The translations under genes and the position numbers were made by a program. A stretch of 64,000 nucleotides of DNA, from NCBI GenBank assembly GCA_021153185.1, contig JAGKTY010000010.1:1-64000 (forward strand). Direction: 5' to 3'. Source of the DNA: Lachnospiraceae bacterium. Its GTDB lineage: Bacteria; Bacillota; Clostridia; Lachnospirales; Lachnospiraceae. The notes below the pieces were generated by a model that was given only the letters and a program-made list of their open reading frames with translations, ran no database searches and was not told where the DNA came from. This document shows positions 8,558-17,692 of the stretch, piece after piece (the stretch's first letter is position 1; the number at the start of each line of letters is the position of its first letter).

Positions 8558-9061
8558 ATGGCAAAAGTCGGTATTGTCATGGGCAGCGATTCAGATATGC
8601 CTATCATGAGCAAAGCAGCAGATATTTTAGAAGAATTGGGCATCTCTTATGAGATGACGATTATCTCGGCACACAGAGAGCCGGATGTATTTTTTGAGTA
8701 TGCCAAAACAGCAGAAGAAAAAGGCTTTAAAGTGATTATCGCAGGAGCAGGAATGGCAGCGCACCTTCCGGGAATGTGTGCAGCGATTTTCCCGATGCCG
8801 GTCATTGGTATTCCGATGCATACGACATCGCTTGGCGGAAGAGATTCTCTTTACTCGATCGTACAGATGCCGTCAGGTATTCCTGTTGCAACCGTTGCAA
8901 TCAATGGTGGTATGAATGCGGGACTTCTTGCAGCAAAGATTCTTGCAACATCGGATGCAGAGCTTCTTGGCAGATTAAAAGCATATTCTGAAAAGATGAA
9001 GGAATCTGTTCAGGCAAAAGACCAAAAGCTTCAGGAAGTTGGATATAAAAATTACAAATAA
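8558..9061 (+). CDS. purE: N5-carboxyaminoimidazole ribonucleotide mutase
   Basis: Class I PurE moves the carboxyl group of N5-CAIR to carbon 4 of the imidazole in purine synthesis. MGSDSDMPIMSKAA and the SAHREPD loop near residues 40-46 are the active-site signatures; the length of 167 is typical. GGAGGAG lies 6 bp upstream. It heads a tight purE-purM-purN-purD run, with purM starting 15 bp after its stop. The partner purK is not in the window. Confidence 0.97.
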   Translation: MAKVGIVMGSDSDMPIMSKAADILEELGISYEMTIISAHREPDVFFEYAKTAEEKGFKVIIAGAGMAAHLPGMCAAIFPMPVIGIPMHTTSLGGRDSLYSIVQMPSGIPVATVAINGGMNAGLLAAKILATSDAELLGRLKAYSEKMKESVQAKDQKLQEVGYKNYK

Positions 9062-9076
9062 TAAAGGAGAAGAGCT

Positions 9077-10102
9077 ATGGATTACAAGAAAGCCGGAGTC
9101 GATATCGAGGCAGGTTACAAATCAGTTGAACTGATGAAAGAGTACGTAAAAGGAACAATGCGGGACGAAGTGCTTGGTGGTCTCGGTGGGTTCTCGGGAG
9201 CATTCTCTTTAAGCAAGATCAAAGAGATGGAAGACCCTGTTCTGTTATCAGGTACAGACGGATGCGGTACCAAAGTGAAGCTTGCATTCCTTATGGACAA
9301 GCATGATACAATCGGTATCGATGCAGTTGCAATGTGTGTCAACGATGTTGCATGTGCAGGTGGAGAGCCGCTTTTCTTCCTTGACTATATTGCATGTGGT
9401 AAAAACTATCCGGAAAAAATTGCGACAATCGTAAAAGGTGTGGCAGAGGGCTGTAAGCAGTCGGGCTGCGCATTAATCGGTGGTGAGACAGCGGAGCATC
9501 CGGGACTTATGCCGGAGGATGAGTACGATCTTGCCGGATTCAGCGTTGGCGTTGTGGACCGCAAAGATTTGATCACGGGCGAAAACTTAAAGGCCGGCGA
9601 TGTCTTAATCGGAATGGCCAGTACCGGTGTGCACAGCAACGGTTTTTCCCTTGTCCGCAAAGTGTTTGAGATGACAAAGGAGAGCCTTGATACGTATTAT
9701 GATGAACTCGGATGCACGCTTGGAGAGGCACTGATCGCACCAACGAGAATCTATGTTAAGGCATTAAAAGAAATCAAAAATGCGGGCGTAACAGTAAAGG
9801 CCTGCAGTCATATTACAGGCGGCGGATTTTATGAGAATATTCCGCGTATGTTAAAGGACGGCACACACGCTGTCATCCGCAAAGACAGCTATGATATCCC
9901 GCCTATTTTCAAACTTCTCCAGAAGGAAGGTCATATCGCAGAGCAGATGATGTACAACACATACAACATGGGACTTGGTATGATTGTAGCGGTGGATCCG
10001 GCTGATGTGGACAAAACAATTCAGGCAATCAAGGCAGCAGGTGATACGCCATACGTTGTAGGAGAAATCACAGAAGGTGAAAAGGGAGTTACATTATGCT
10101 AA
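9077..10102 (+). CDS. purM: Phosphoribosylformylglycinamidine cyclo-ligase (AIR synthetase)
   Basis: Closes the imidazole ring of FGAM with ATP to give AIR. The AIRS fold is shown by LLSGTDGCGTKVKLAF, AMCVNDVACAGGEPLFFLDY and the glycine-rich HITGGGFYENIPR. Length is 341, standard for the family. AAAGGAG lies 7 bp upstream. Its stop overlaps the purN start by 7 bp, which points to translational coupling. Confidence 0.97.
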   Translation: MDYKKAGVDIEAGYKSVELMKEYVKGTMRDEVLGGLGGFSGAFSLSKIKEMEDPVLLSGTDGCGTKVKLAFLMDKHDTIGIDAVAMCVNDVACAGGEPLFFLDYIACGKNYPEKIATIVKGVAEGCKQSGCALIGGETAEHPGLMPEDEYDLAGFSVGVVDRKDLITGENLKAGDVLIGMASTGVHSNGFSLVRKVFEMTKESLDTYYDELGCTLGEALIAPTRIYVKALKEIKNAGVTVKACSHITGGGFYENIPRMLKDGTHAVIRKDSYDIPPIFKLLQKEGHIAEQMMYNTYNMGLGMIVAVDPADVDKTIQAIKAAGDTPYVVGEITEGEKGVTLC

Positions 10103-10722
10103 ACATCGTTGTTTGTGTATCCGGTGGCGGCACCAATTTACAGGCAATTATTGATGGAGTAAATAACGGACTGATTCACAATACTAGGATTCAGGCTGTC
10201 ATTTCCAACAATCCGGGTGCGTATGCACTTGAGAGAGCAAAGAATGCAGGCATTGAGGCAATCTGTATGTCACCAAAGACATTTGAAAGCCGCGATGCGT
10301 TTAACGATGCGTTCACGGAGCGGATGATTGCATTAAACCCGGATCTCATTGTGCTTGCGGGCTTTTTGGTGCAGATTCCAACACGGATGATTGCAGCATT
10401 TCCAAATCGGATTATCAATATTCACCCATCGCTCATTCCGAGCTTTTGCGGTGTCGGCTATTATGGACTTAAGGTGCATGAAGCTGCGCTTGACCGCGGT
10501 GTGAAGCTGACCGGTGCGACCGTTCATTTTGTGGATGACGGCACGGATACCGGTCCGATCATTTTACAAAAAGCAGTGGAAGTGATGGAGAACGATACGC
10601 CACAGGTGCTTCAGAAAAGAGTGATGGAGCAGGCTGAGTGGATTATTTTGCCTAAGGCAATTGATCTGATTGCAGCGGGTAATGTTTGCGTAAAAGAAGG
10701 CAAGGTTGTTATTTCGAAGTAA
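10096..10722 (+). CDS. purN: Phosphoribosylglycinamide formyltransferase (folate-dependent)
   Basis: Transfers a formyl group from 10-formyl-THF to GAR. VSGGGTNLQAIID binds the phosphate; the catalytic region IINIHPSLIPSF supplies Asn and His, and the DDGTDTGPII loop supplies Asp. Length is 208 residues, typical. The ATG lies inside the end of purM, and the purD ATG lies 11 bp after its stop. Confidence 0.97.
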   Translation: MLNIVVCVSGGGTNLQAIIDGVNNGLIHNTRIQAVISNNPGAYALERAKNAGIEAICMSPKTFESRDAFNDAFTERMIALNPDLIVLAGFLVQIPTRMIAAFPNRIINIHPSLIPSFCGVGYYGLKVHEAALDRGVKLTGATVHFVDDGTDTGPIILQKAVEVMENDTPQVLQKRVMEQAEWIILPKAIDLIAAGNVCVKEGKVVISK

Positions 10723-10732
10723 GGAGCAAATC

Positions 10733-12004
10733 ATGAAAGTATTAATCGTAGGAAGCGGCGGAAGAGAGCACGCAATTGCGACAAGTGTTGCAAAGAGCAG
10801 TAGGGTTTCAAAGATTTTTTGTGCACCGGGCAATGCCGGAATCGGTCAGATCGCAGAGTGCGTTCCGATCGGTGCAATGGAATTTGACAAAATTGTAGCG
10901 TTTGCAAAAGAAAAGGCAGTTGACCTTGTCATTGTCGGTATGGATGATCCGCTTGTCGGCGGACTCGTCGATGAACTTGAGGCAGCAGGCATCCGTACAT
11001 TTGGCCCGCGCAAAAATGCGGCCATTTTGGAAGGAAGCAAAGCGTTTTCAAAGGATCTCATGAAGAAATACAACATTCCGACGGCGGCTTACGAGAATTT
11101 TGACAATGCAGAGGATGCACTCAGATACCTTGAGACAGCCAAGATGCCAATCGTACTGAAGGCTGACGGACTTGCACTCGGAAAAGGCGTTCTCATTTGC
11201 AATACACTTGAGGAAGCAAAAGCGGGCGTCAATGAGATTATGCTCGATAAGAAATTCGGAACGGCAGGCAACCGCATGGTTGTGGAAGAGTTTATGACAG
11301 GCCGTGAGGTTTCCGTATTGTCATTTGTTGATGGAAATACGATTCAGATCATGTCTTCCGCACAGGATCACAAGCGTGCCAAAGACGGAGATGAAGGACT
11401 CAATACAGGCGGAATGGGCACATTTTCACCAAGCCCGTTCTATACAGAGGAAGTGGATGCGTTCTGCCAAAAATACATCTATCAGGCAACGGTTGATGCG
11501 ATGAAAGCAGAAGGAAGAGAGTTTAAGGGTGTTATCTTCTTTGGACTGATGCTCACAGAGGATGGTCCAAAGGTGCTTGAATACAATGCGCGATTTGGCG
11601 ACCCGGAGGCACAGGTTGTCCTTCCTCGTATGAAAAATGATATTATTGATGTCGTTGAGGCTTGTATCGATGGTACACTTGACCGGATTAAAGTTGAGTT
11701 TGAAGATAACGCAGCAGTCTGCGTCGTACTTGCTTCAGACGGATATCCTGTTTCTTATGAAAAGGGCTTTGAGATTACCGGCCTTGAGGCGTTTGAAGGG
11801 AAAAATGACTATTTTGCGTTCCATGCAGGAACCAAATCAGAAGGCGGTAAATTCGTGACAAACGGCGGACGTGTTCTTGGCATTACAGCCAAAGGAGACG
11901 ATTTAAAACAGGCGAGAGCAAAAGCATATGAAGCAACAGAGTGGGTTTCATTTGCCAATAAATACATGCGCTCAGATATCGGTCGCGCGATTGACGAGGC
12001 ATAA
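10733..12004 (+). CDS. purD: Phosphoribosylamine-glycine ligase (GAR synthetase)
   Basis: ATP-grasp ligase that joins glycine to phosphoribosylamine. VGSGGREHAI opens the protein; LKADGLALGKGV and the metal-binding VLEYNARFGDPEAQVVLPR follow. The start at 10733 gives 423 residues and has AAGGAG 7 bp upstream; a start at 10706 would read through the ribosome site. It ends the pur cluster, and the next gene begins 28 bp downstream. Confidence 0.97.
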   Translation: MKVLIVGSGGREHAIATSVAKSSRVSKIFCAPGNAGIGQIAECVPIGAMEFDKIVAFAKEKAVDLVIVGMDDPLVGGLVDELEAAGIRTFGPRKNAAILEGSKAFSKDLMKKYNIPTAAYENFDNAEDALRYLETAKMPIVLKADGLALGKGVLICNTLEEAKAGVNEIMLDKKFGTAGNRMVVEEFMTGREVSVLSFVDGNTIQIMSSAQDHKRAKDGDEGLNTGGMGTFSPSPFYTEEVDAFCQKYIYQATVDAMKAEGREFKGVIFFGLMLTEDGPKVLEYNARFGDPEAQVVLPRMKNDIIDVVEACIDGTLDRIKVEFEDNAAVCVVLASDGYPVSYEKGFEITGLEAFEGKNDYFAFHAGTKSEGGKFVTNGGRVLGITAKGDDLKQARAKAYEATEWVSFANKYMRSDIGRAIDEA

Positions 12005-12032
12005 GTAGCAAGGAATAACAAAGAGGTACAGT

Positions 12033-13625
12033 ATGAAAAAAAGTTTAAGAGTACTAATGCTGACGGCAGTGCTTGCCATTGCTTGTACAATGCCGGTTAT
12101 GGCACAGCGCACAGGAAAGGTAAAAGCAGATGCAGCAGTAATCCGTTCTGATGCAGATACGAAGAGCAATGCCATTGCATCGACAACACAGGGCACCTCG
12201 CTGGAAATTAAGGGCGAGAAAAAGGATGCGAATGGTACAGTCTGGTATGAAATCAGCGTCAATGGCGGAACAGGCTATATCCGAAGCGATTTGGTAGATG
12301 CACAGCCTGCAGAGGGCGGTTCCCAGAACCAGACATCTGACAATACGCAAAATACGCAGAGTTCGCAGAATACACAGTCAGCGGTGACACCGGCAAGCGG
12401 TACAGCTTATATGATTCCGGGCAGCTCCAACATCCGTAATGCGGCAGTGACCGGAGATGTCCTTGTGACGCTTCAGAAGGATGATGCCGTTACAATTACC
12501 GGAGAATTAACCGGTTCTGATGGTAAGAAATGGTACCAGGTTTCTTTTGTAAAGAATTCCAAAAGCTATACAGGCTATGTCCGTTCCGATTTGATTACGA
12601 CGACTGCACCGGCTGGCGCGCAGCAATCACAGCAGACGCAGGACAATACGGCTACGCAGACACAGCAGCCTGCAGCAGAACAAGAACAGCCTGCAGCAGA
12701 GCAGCCGGCGCAGAGTGCAGCGGCAACGCTCAAATCCGTGACATTATCTGTTGGTGATCTGACACCGGAGTTCACACCGGATTGCGTAAGCTACACAATC
12801 AATGCACCACAGGATACGGTTGAGATTGCAGTGAGTGCAGTGGCCGGCGAAGAAGGAACACAGATTACAGCAGTTGACGGCTTTTCAGATTTGAAGCCGG
12901 GACTCAATGCAGGTGCGATCACTGTCACAGGTGCGGATGGCGGCATCAATATTTACAGCTTTTCGATTATTTGTGGCGAGGTCGGTATGACAGGCGAAGA
13001 GGAAACTGAGCCGGAGGTAGACCCACAGGAGATACAGCAGGCGCTCGATGAAGTGGAAGAGACTGTTCCGGTTGAAGAATACGAGAAATACAAACAGCTC
13101 GCAAACAGACGTCTCATTTATATGTGCGTTCTTGGATTTGCGTTGGCGCTCTGTGTTGTGATCTTAATCAACCTCCTGCTCAAGGTGAAAGATTTGAATG
13201 ACGAGCTTGAAATGGGTATGGATGAGGAAGATGACGATGATGACGATGAGGAACAGCTGCGTCGTCCGGTTGCGACAGCAAACGGTGCGAGGACAGCAGC
13301 CAAATCGCTCAAAAAGGTAGATGCAGCAGCGAAAAAGAAAATCGATGAGACGAGTACACTTCCGACGGCAGATGAATTGGAAGCTGAGAAGCCAAAAAAG
13401 AAATCAATTTTTGAAAAACCGCAGTATACAACACTGGAACCGACAGCCGGTACGGATACCGGAAATATGTTAAGCGGTGCACCGATTCGTGAGGTCGTAG
13501 AGCCACAGCAGTCTTACACAGAAGATGAGAGTGCGCAGGCAGCAACCCCGCTCTATGAAGGCGAGGATGATGATGACAACGGCGTGGATGACGACTTCGA
13601 ATTCGAGTTTATCAATTTAAAATAA
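12033..13625 (+). CDS. Membrane-anchored SH3-domain protein with cadherin-like domain
   Basis: A 530-residue protein. Residues 1-25 are a signal peptide (LMLTAVLAIACTMPVMAQ). Two bacterial SH3 repeats follow (about 26-90 and 120-190), each ending GYIRSDLV or GYVRSDLI. A Gln/Ala-rich linker (190-235) leads to a cadherin-like beta-sandwich (about 237-310; LKSVTLSVGDLTPEFTPD). A helix at about 365-388 spans the membrane, followed by an acidic patch (EEDDDDDDEEQ) and an intracellular acidic tail. SH3b domains bind cell-wall peptides, so it probably links the wall to the cytoplasm. A terminator follows. The exact role is unknown. Confidence 0.8.
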   Translation: MKKSLRVLMLTAVLAIACTMPVMAQRTGKVKADAAVIRSDADTKSNAIASTTQGTSLEIKGEKKDANGTVWYEISVNGGTGYIRSDLVDAQPAEGGSQNQTSDNTQNTQSSQNTQSAVTPASGTAYMIPGSSNIRNAAVTGDVLVTLQKDDAVTITGELTGSDGKKWYQVSFVKNSKSYTGYVRSDLITTTAPAGAQQSQQTQDNTATQTQQPAAEQEQPAAEQPAQSAAATLKSVTLSVGDLTPEFTPDCVSYTINAPQDTVEIAVSAVAGEEGTQITAVDGFSDLKPGLNAGAITVTGADGGINIYSFSIICGEVGMTGEEETEPEVDPQEIQQALDEVEETVPVEEYEKYKQLANRRLIYMCVLGFALALCVVILINLLLKVKDLNDELEMGMDEEDDDDDDEEQLRRPVATANGARTAAKSLKKVDAAAKKKIDETSTLPTADELEAEKPKKKSIFEKPQYTTLEPTAGTDTGNMLSGAPIREVVEPQQSYTEDESAQAATPLYEGEDDDDNGVDDDFEFEFINLK

Positions 13626-13634
13626 TAGTGTAAC

Positions 13635-13664
13635 AAAATGGCGGGCTATATGCCCGTCATTTTA
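13635..13664 (+). terminator. Terminator after the SH3-domain protein gene
   Basis: AAAATGGCGGGC and GCCCGTCATTTT form a stem around TATAT, ending in a T run, 10 bp after the stop codon. Confidence 0.75.
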
Positions 13665-13707
13665 CAATGTAGACATAGAAAACGGAAATCAAAAGGAGGA
13701 CATAGCG

Positions 13708-14877
13708 ATGGATAAAAAACAATTTCAAAATCATTTGGAGAATCAGCTCATTCCGTTCTGGAACCGTATGGTAGATTTTGAACATGGCGGCTTTTACGGA
13801 TATGCCGATGCAGACGGAATACCGGATAAAGAAAGCACGAAAAGCTGTATTTTAAACAGCCGTATTTTGTGGTTTTATTCCGCTGCTTACAATTTATTAA
13901 AACAGTCGGAACTGTTAAAAAATGCAGAGCATGCCTTCCTGTTTTTACAAAATCATTTTTATGACAGCAGATACCGGGGGGTATTTTGGTCAGTGACAGC
14001 AGATGGCAGCCCACTTGATACAACGAAGCATACGTACAATCAGGCATTTGCAATCTATGCACTTTCCGAGTATTATAAAGCTAGTCAGGACAAACAGGCA
14101 CTGCATCTTGCTTACGGCTTGTATCATACAATCGAAGAGAAATGCCTTGATGAGGAAGGTTATTTTGAGGCATTCAGCAGGGAATTCATTCCTGTTTCAA
14201 ATGACAAATTATCAGAAAACGGCGTAATCGCAGAGCGCACGATGAATACCTTACTTCATGTTTTAGAGGCATATACAGAGCTTTACAGGGCAGATGCATT
14301 TTTTCAAGTCGGCGATTCGCTTCGGGAGATTCTTCGCATTTTTAAGACAAGGGTATATAATGCAGAGAAGGAAATCTGTGAAGTTTTTTTTGACAAAGAA
14401 TACCATTCACTCATTGCGCTTGAGTCTTACGGGCATGACATTGAAGCTTCATGGCTGATTAGCAGAGCGTGTGAGGCACTTGATGATAAAGCGTATTTTG
14501 AGGAAATGCTTCCTGTCATCAAAGGACTCGCAAAAGGTGCATACGAAAATGGTATCGATATGAAAAATCATGCGATGAACAATGAATGTGAAAACGGAAC
14601 GGTCAGTGCCAAAAAGGTATGGTGGGTTCAGGCAGAAGCCGTCACCGGATTTTATAATGCTTACCAGCTGCAACCGGAACAAACCATGTATGAGCAATTG
14701 TCGGAACAGGTTTGGGAGTATATCCAAAATTATGTGATCGATCAAAAAACGGGAGAGTGGTTTGAAGACGTGGAGCCGGATAATCAGGTGAAGGCCGGAC
14801 AGGCGTTGGTTCATCCTTGGAAATGCCCATATCACAACGGAAGAATGTGTATCGAAATGATTCAAAGATTATCATAG
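13708..14877 (+). CDS. AGE-family 2-epimerase (cellobiose/mannobiose 2-epimerase)
   Basis: A 389-residue (alpha/alpha)6-barrel sugar epimerase. N-terminal LIPFWNRMVDFEHGGFYGY and the motif KHTYNQAFAIYALSEYY with a general-base His are characteristic; HDIEASWLISRA, KNHAMNNECENG and LVHPWKCPYHNGRM complete the catalytic histidine set of the cellobiose 2-epimerase branch. It converts the reducing-end glucose or mannose of beta-1,4-disaccharides at carbon 2. There is no signal peptide. AAAGGAGG lies 8 bp before the start. A GH26 enzyme follows 19 bp downstream, which favours mannobiose over cellobiose as substrate. A phosphorylase of family GH130 would be the expected next enzyme but is not in the window. 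Confidence 0.9.
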   Translation: MDKKQFQNHLENQLIPFWNRMVDFEHGGFYGYADADGIPDKESTKSCILNSRILWFYSAAYNLLKQSELLKNAEHAFLFLQNHFYDSRYRGVFWSVTADGSPLDTTKHTYNQAFAIYALSEYYKASQDKQALHLAYGLYHTIEEKCLDEEGYFEAFSREFIPVSNDKLSENGVIAERTMNTLLHVLEAYTELYRADAFFQVGDSLREILRIFKTRVYNAEKEICEVFFDKEYHSLIALESYGHDIEASWLISRACEALDDKAYFEEMLPVIKGLAKGAYENGIDMKNHAMNNECENGTVSAKKVWWVQAEAVTGFYNAYQLQPEQTMYEQLSEQVWEYIQNYVIDQKTGEWFEDVEPDNQVKAGQALVHPWKCPYHNGRMCIEMIQRLS

Positions 14878-14896
14878 AGTTAGCGAGGAATAAATT

Positions 14897-15841
14897 ATGC
14901 AAAAGACCGTCAATCCAAATGCGACAGAAGCAGCAAAGAAATTATTGAATGATTTATCAGAACTTGCAGGAAAAGCAATTATCACAGGACAGCATACGCA
15001 GACAATCCCGATGGAGGAAATTGATTATATCAAACAGCTGACGGGAAAGGAGCCGAAGCTGCGCGGATTTGAGCTGCTTTCCTATTCGCCGAATATCAAT
15101 TATGAGGATGCGGATGAAGCCTGCCTTACGGAGGTTTATGAAAATCGCGGAACCGTTGATACGGCAATTGACTGGGCGAAGCATTCAGATGGAATTGTAA
15201 CACTTTCTTTTCATTGGTTTTCCCCGATTGGCGGACGCGACAAAAGCTTTTATGCCAAAAACACGACATTTGATGCCGAAAAAATCCTGCTGCCTGACAC
15301 GCCTGAGCGGGAGGCATTTTATCACGATATGGATGTCATAGCAAAAGAGCTTAAAAAGTTTCAGGATGCCGATATTCCGGTATTGTGGCGCCCGTTTCAC
15401 GAAGCGGACGGTGACTGGTTCTGGTGGGGCGCGAAAGGGCCTGTTGTCGCTTCAAAACTATACCGTATGATGTATGCGTACTATACACAGGAATTGCATC
15501 TCGACAATCTCCTCTGGGTATGGAACTGTCCGGTCAAGGAAGCGTATCCGGGAGATGATGTGGTTGATGTTGTTTCGGTGGACATTTATCTGGAACGCTA
15601 TGAAGAAACCGACTATCAGAAACAGTATGAGCAGCTAATAAAAGCCACTTCCTCAAATAAAGTGGCTGCTTTGGCAGAGGTCGGATATATGCCGTCTATT
15701 TCACTTTTGGAACAGTCCCATACGCCGTGGGCTTACTACATGACATGGTCAAAGGAATTTTGTATAGGAGAACAATACAATCGTAAAGAATGCGTGCGTG
15801 CGATGTATACAAGTGACTATGCAGTGACGATGCAGCCATAG
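14897..15841 (+). CDS. Cytoplasmic GH26 beta-mannanase/mannosidase
   Basis: A 314-residue TIM-barrel glycoside hydrolase. The acid/base Glu169 lies in RPFHEADGDWFWWG and the nucleophile Glu261 in ALAEVGYMP, the clan GH-A arrangement typical of GH26. It has no signal peptide, carbohydrate-binding module or membrane helix, so it should act inside the cell on imported manno-oligosaccharides. It follows the epimerase gene by 19 bp, with GAGGAATAAATT before its ATG. A strong hairpin terminator follows. Family GH26 is almost certain; whether it is endo- or exo-acting cannot be read. Confidence 0.9.
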   Translation: MQKTVNPNATEAAKKLLNDLSELAGKAIITGQHTQTIPMEEIDYIKQLTGKEPKLRGFELLSYSPNINYEDADEACLTEVYENRGTVDTAIDWAKHSDGIVTLSFHWFSPIGGRDKSFYAKNTTFDAEKILLPDTPEREAFYHDMDVIAKELKKFQDADIPVLWRPFHEADGDWFWWGAKGPVVASKLYRMMYAYYTQELHLDNLLWVWNCPVKEAYPGDDVVDVVSVDIYLERYEETDYQKQYEQLIKATSSNKVAALAEVGYMPSISLLEQSHTPWAYYMTWSKEFCIGEQYNRKECVRAMYTSDYAVTMQP

Positions 15842-15889
15842 GCATAACCCGGCAAATGCTTATGCACAATATTTATGAAAAGCGAAATA

Positions 15890-15923
15890 AACCGTAAAAA
15901 ACGATAGTTTTTTGCGGTTTTTT
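15890..15923 (+). terminator. Terminator after the GH26 gene
   Basis: AACCGTAAAAAAC and GTTTTTTGCGGTT form a 13-bp stem with one G-T pair around GATA, followed by T residues. Confidence 0.75.
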
Positions 15924-16042
15924 GTGTTATACTTTCCGAAGAAATGGAACGATAAATTGATGATTACCTTGATAAGTCGCCTATGATAGATTCGCAACGA
16001 AAAAGGAACCTGTTTTGGACAACGAATAAATAGGAGGATACC

Positions 16043-17101
16043 ATGTATCATATTTTGATAGTGGACGATGATAAATTAAATCTTGCCGCTGCCAAACATG
16101 CGCTGACCGGATATTACAAAATCACAGCAGTAACAGCCGGCGCACAGGCACTCAGGTTTTTGCAGAACAGTACGTGCGATCTCATTCTTTTGGATATCAA
16201 CATGCCTGAGATGGATGGCTTTGAAGTGATGGAAAAAATACGGGAAAATCCTGATTCGGCGGATATCCCGATCATTTTCCTGACGGCGGACAGTGACCCT
16301 AAAATAGAAAGCCGCTGTCTGCAGGCAGGAGCGATGGATTTTATCACGAAGCCGTTTGTACAAAATGTCATGCTCTCGCGAATCGGACATGCGCTGGAGC
16401 TTGAGGAACTCAGAAAAGATCTTGCAGGACAATTGGAAGCGCGTACGATGCATATCAAGAATATCCAGGAGATGATGGTGCTCGGTATGGCAAGTATGGT
16501 GGAAAGCCGTGATCTTTCTACCGGCGGACATATCAAGCGGACGAGCATGGTTGTTAAAGTGTTTGCAAAGAAGCTTGCATCGCAGCAGGATGGGCTGACA
16601 CCGGCGTTTCTTGATATGGTTGTCAGGGCGGCACCGATGCACGATCTCGGCAAGATTGCGGTCGACGATCAGATTCTTCGCAAACAGGCCAAGTTTACGG
16701 ATGAAGAATATGAGCAGATGAAAAAGCATTCTGCGGAAGGTGCGAAAATTGTGCGTCAGATTCTGGAAGGAATCGAGGAACCGGAGTTTGTCCAAATTGC
16801 GGAAAATGTGGCGCATTATCATCATGAGAAATGGAATGGCGCAGGCTATCCGAATGGGATTGCGGGAGAAGAAATACCGATTGAGGCCAGAATCATGGCA
16901 CTTGCCGACGTGTTTGATGCGCTTGTCAGTCAAAGGTGCTATAAGGAGCCGTTCAGCTACGACAGGGCGTTTACGATTATCCGCGAGTCAATCGGGTCGC
17001 ACTTTGATCCGGAGCTTGGAGAAGTCTTTCTTTCGTGCAGACCTGAGCTTGAGGAGATGTACGATACATTTGCCGGCCGGCGGCAAACCGGAGATAATTA
17101 G
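16043..17101 (+). CDS. Response regulator with HD-GYP cyclic-di-GMP phosphodiesterase domain
   Basis: A 352-residue protein. Residues 1-120 are a receiver domain with phospho-acceptor Asp51 (LILLDINMPEMDG) and acidic DDD at 8-10. Residues about 150-340 are an HD-GYP domain: MHDLGKIAVDDQIL with His200-Asp201, HHEKWNGAGYPNG with the GYP signature at 268-270, and ALADVFDAL. It hydrolyses c-di-GMP, with activity probably set by phosphorylation. AGGAGG lies 5 bp before ATG. It has no adjacent histidine kinase. The gene is preceded by a terminator, so it is a single unit. Two diguanylate cyclases and an EAL protein occur further along the window. Confidence 0.93.
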   Translation: MYHILIVDDDKLNLAAAKHALTGYYKITAVTAGAQALRFLQNSTCDLILLDINMPEMDGFEVMEKIRENPDSADIPIIFLTADSDPKIESRCLQAGAMDFITKPFVQNVMLSRIGHALELEELRKDLAGQLEARTMHIKNIQEMMVLGMASMVESRDLSTGGHIKRTSMVVKVFAKKLASQQDGLTPAFLDMVVRAAPMHDLGKIAVDDQILRKQAKFTDEEYEQMKKHSAEGAKIVRQILEGIEEPEFVQIAENVAHYHHEKWNGAGYPNGIAGEEIPIEARIMALADVFDALVSQRCYKEPFSYDRAFTIIRESIGSHFDPELGEVFLSCRPELEEMYDTFAGRRQTGDN

Positions 17102-17180
17102 TTGGGATACAAAAGGGGGGAATCATGGATGGATTTTCCTCTTTTTATTTTTTGTTAAGATTTGTATTGCCCTTGTTTCA

Positions 17181-17209
17181 TTGACACACAGCATGCTCTG
17201 TTATATACT
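17181..17209 (+). promoter_or_regulatory. Near-consensus promoter of the gntR-clpC-radA unit
   Basis: TTGACA (17181-17186), a 17-bp spacer and TATACT (17204-17209). It lies about 100 bp upstream of the GntR-type regulator start. Confidence 0.8.
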
Positions 17210-17218
17210 TTGTATAAC
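17200..17218. promoter_or_regulatory. Palindromic operator overlapping the -10 box
   Basis: GTTATATACTTTGTATAAC is a 19-bp imperfect palindrome (seven matching pairs) that covers the -10 box. Short YtrA-type GntR regulators typically bind such sites and repress their own operon, so autoregulation of the clpC unit is likely. Confidence 0.55.
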
Positions 17219-17314
17219 AAAAATGGTATCGTTTTCGTACGAGGCATGGTGAATTATGATGCACACGAATCAGGTGCCGGGCATTGCTTTTCAAAAGATA
17301 TGGGGTGTGAGAGC

Positions 17315-17689
17315 ATGTTATTACAAATTGATTTTAACAGCGATGAAGCGATTTATATGCAGCTTCACAATCAAGTGATATATGGAATTGCAACGAATGC
17401 TTTCCGGGAGGGGGATGCGCTTCCAAGTGTGCGTTCTCTGGCAGAAGTGCTCGGGGTAAACATGCATACGGTCAATAAAGCATATACTGTATTAAAGCAG
17501 GAGGGCTATGTAAAGATTGACAGACGCCGCGGTGTGGTCATTGCGGTAGACCTGGATCATCTTAAGGACAGACAAGAGATAAAGCAGGAGCTGTTGCTTG
17601 TTCTTGCAAAAGCAAGCTGCAAAGGAATTTCGCGAAGCGAGATTCACGAATTAATTGACGAGATTTATGAAGACTACGGAGGTCAGTAA
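17315..17689 (+). CDS. GntR-family regulator, short YtrA-like type
   Basis: A 124-residue protein. Residues 1-72 are a GntR winged helix: IYMQLHNQVIYGIATNAFREG, ALPSVRSLAEVLGVNMHTV, NKAYTVLKQEGYVKIDRRRG. The tail of about 50 residues is too short for an effector-binding domain and resembles the YtrA group. The start at 17315 is chosen because the protein fold begins there; the ribosome site (GGGGTGTGAGAG) is moderate. It ends 3 bp before clpC, whose GGAGGT ribosome site lies within this gene. It occupies the place that ctsR-mcsA-mcsB usually hold before clpC in Firmicutes, so it may control clpC. Confidence 0.85.
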   Translation: MLLQIDFNSDEAIYMQLHNQVIYGIATNAFREGDALPSVRSLAEVLGVNMHTVNKAYTVLKQEGYVKIDRRRGVVIAVDLDHLKDRQEIKQELLLVLAKASCKGISRSEIHELIDEIYEDYGGQ

Positions 17690-17692
17690 TTA

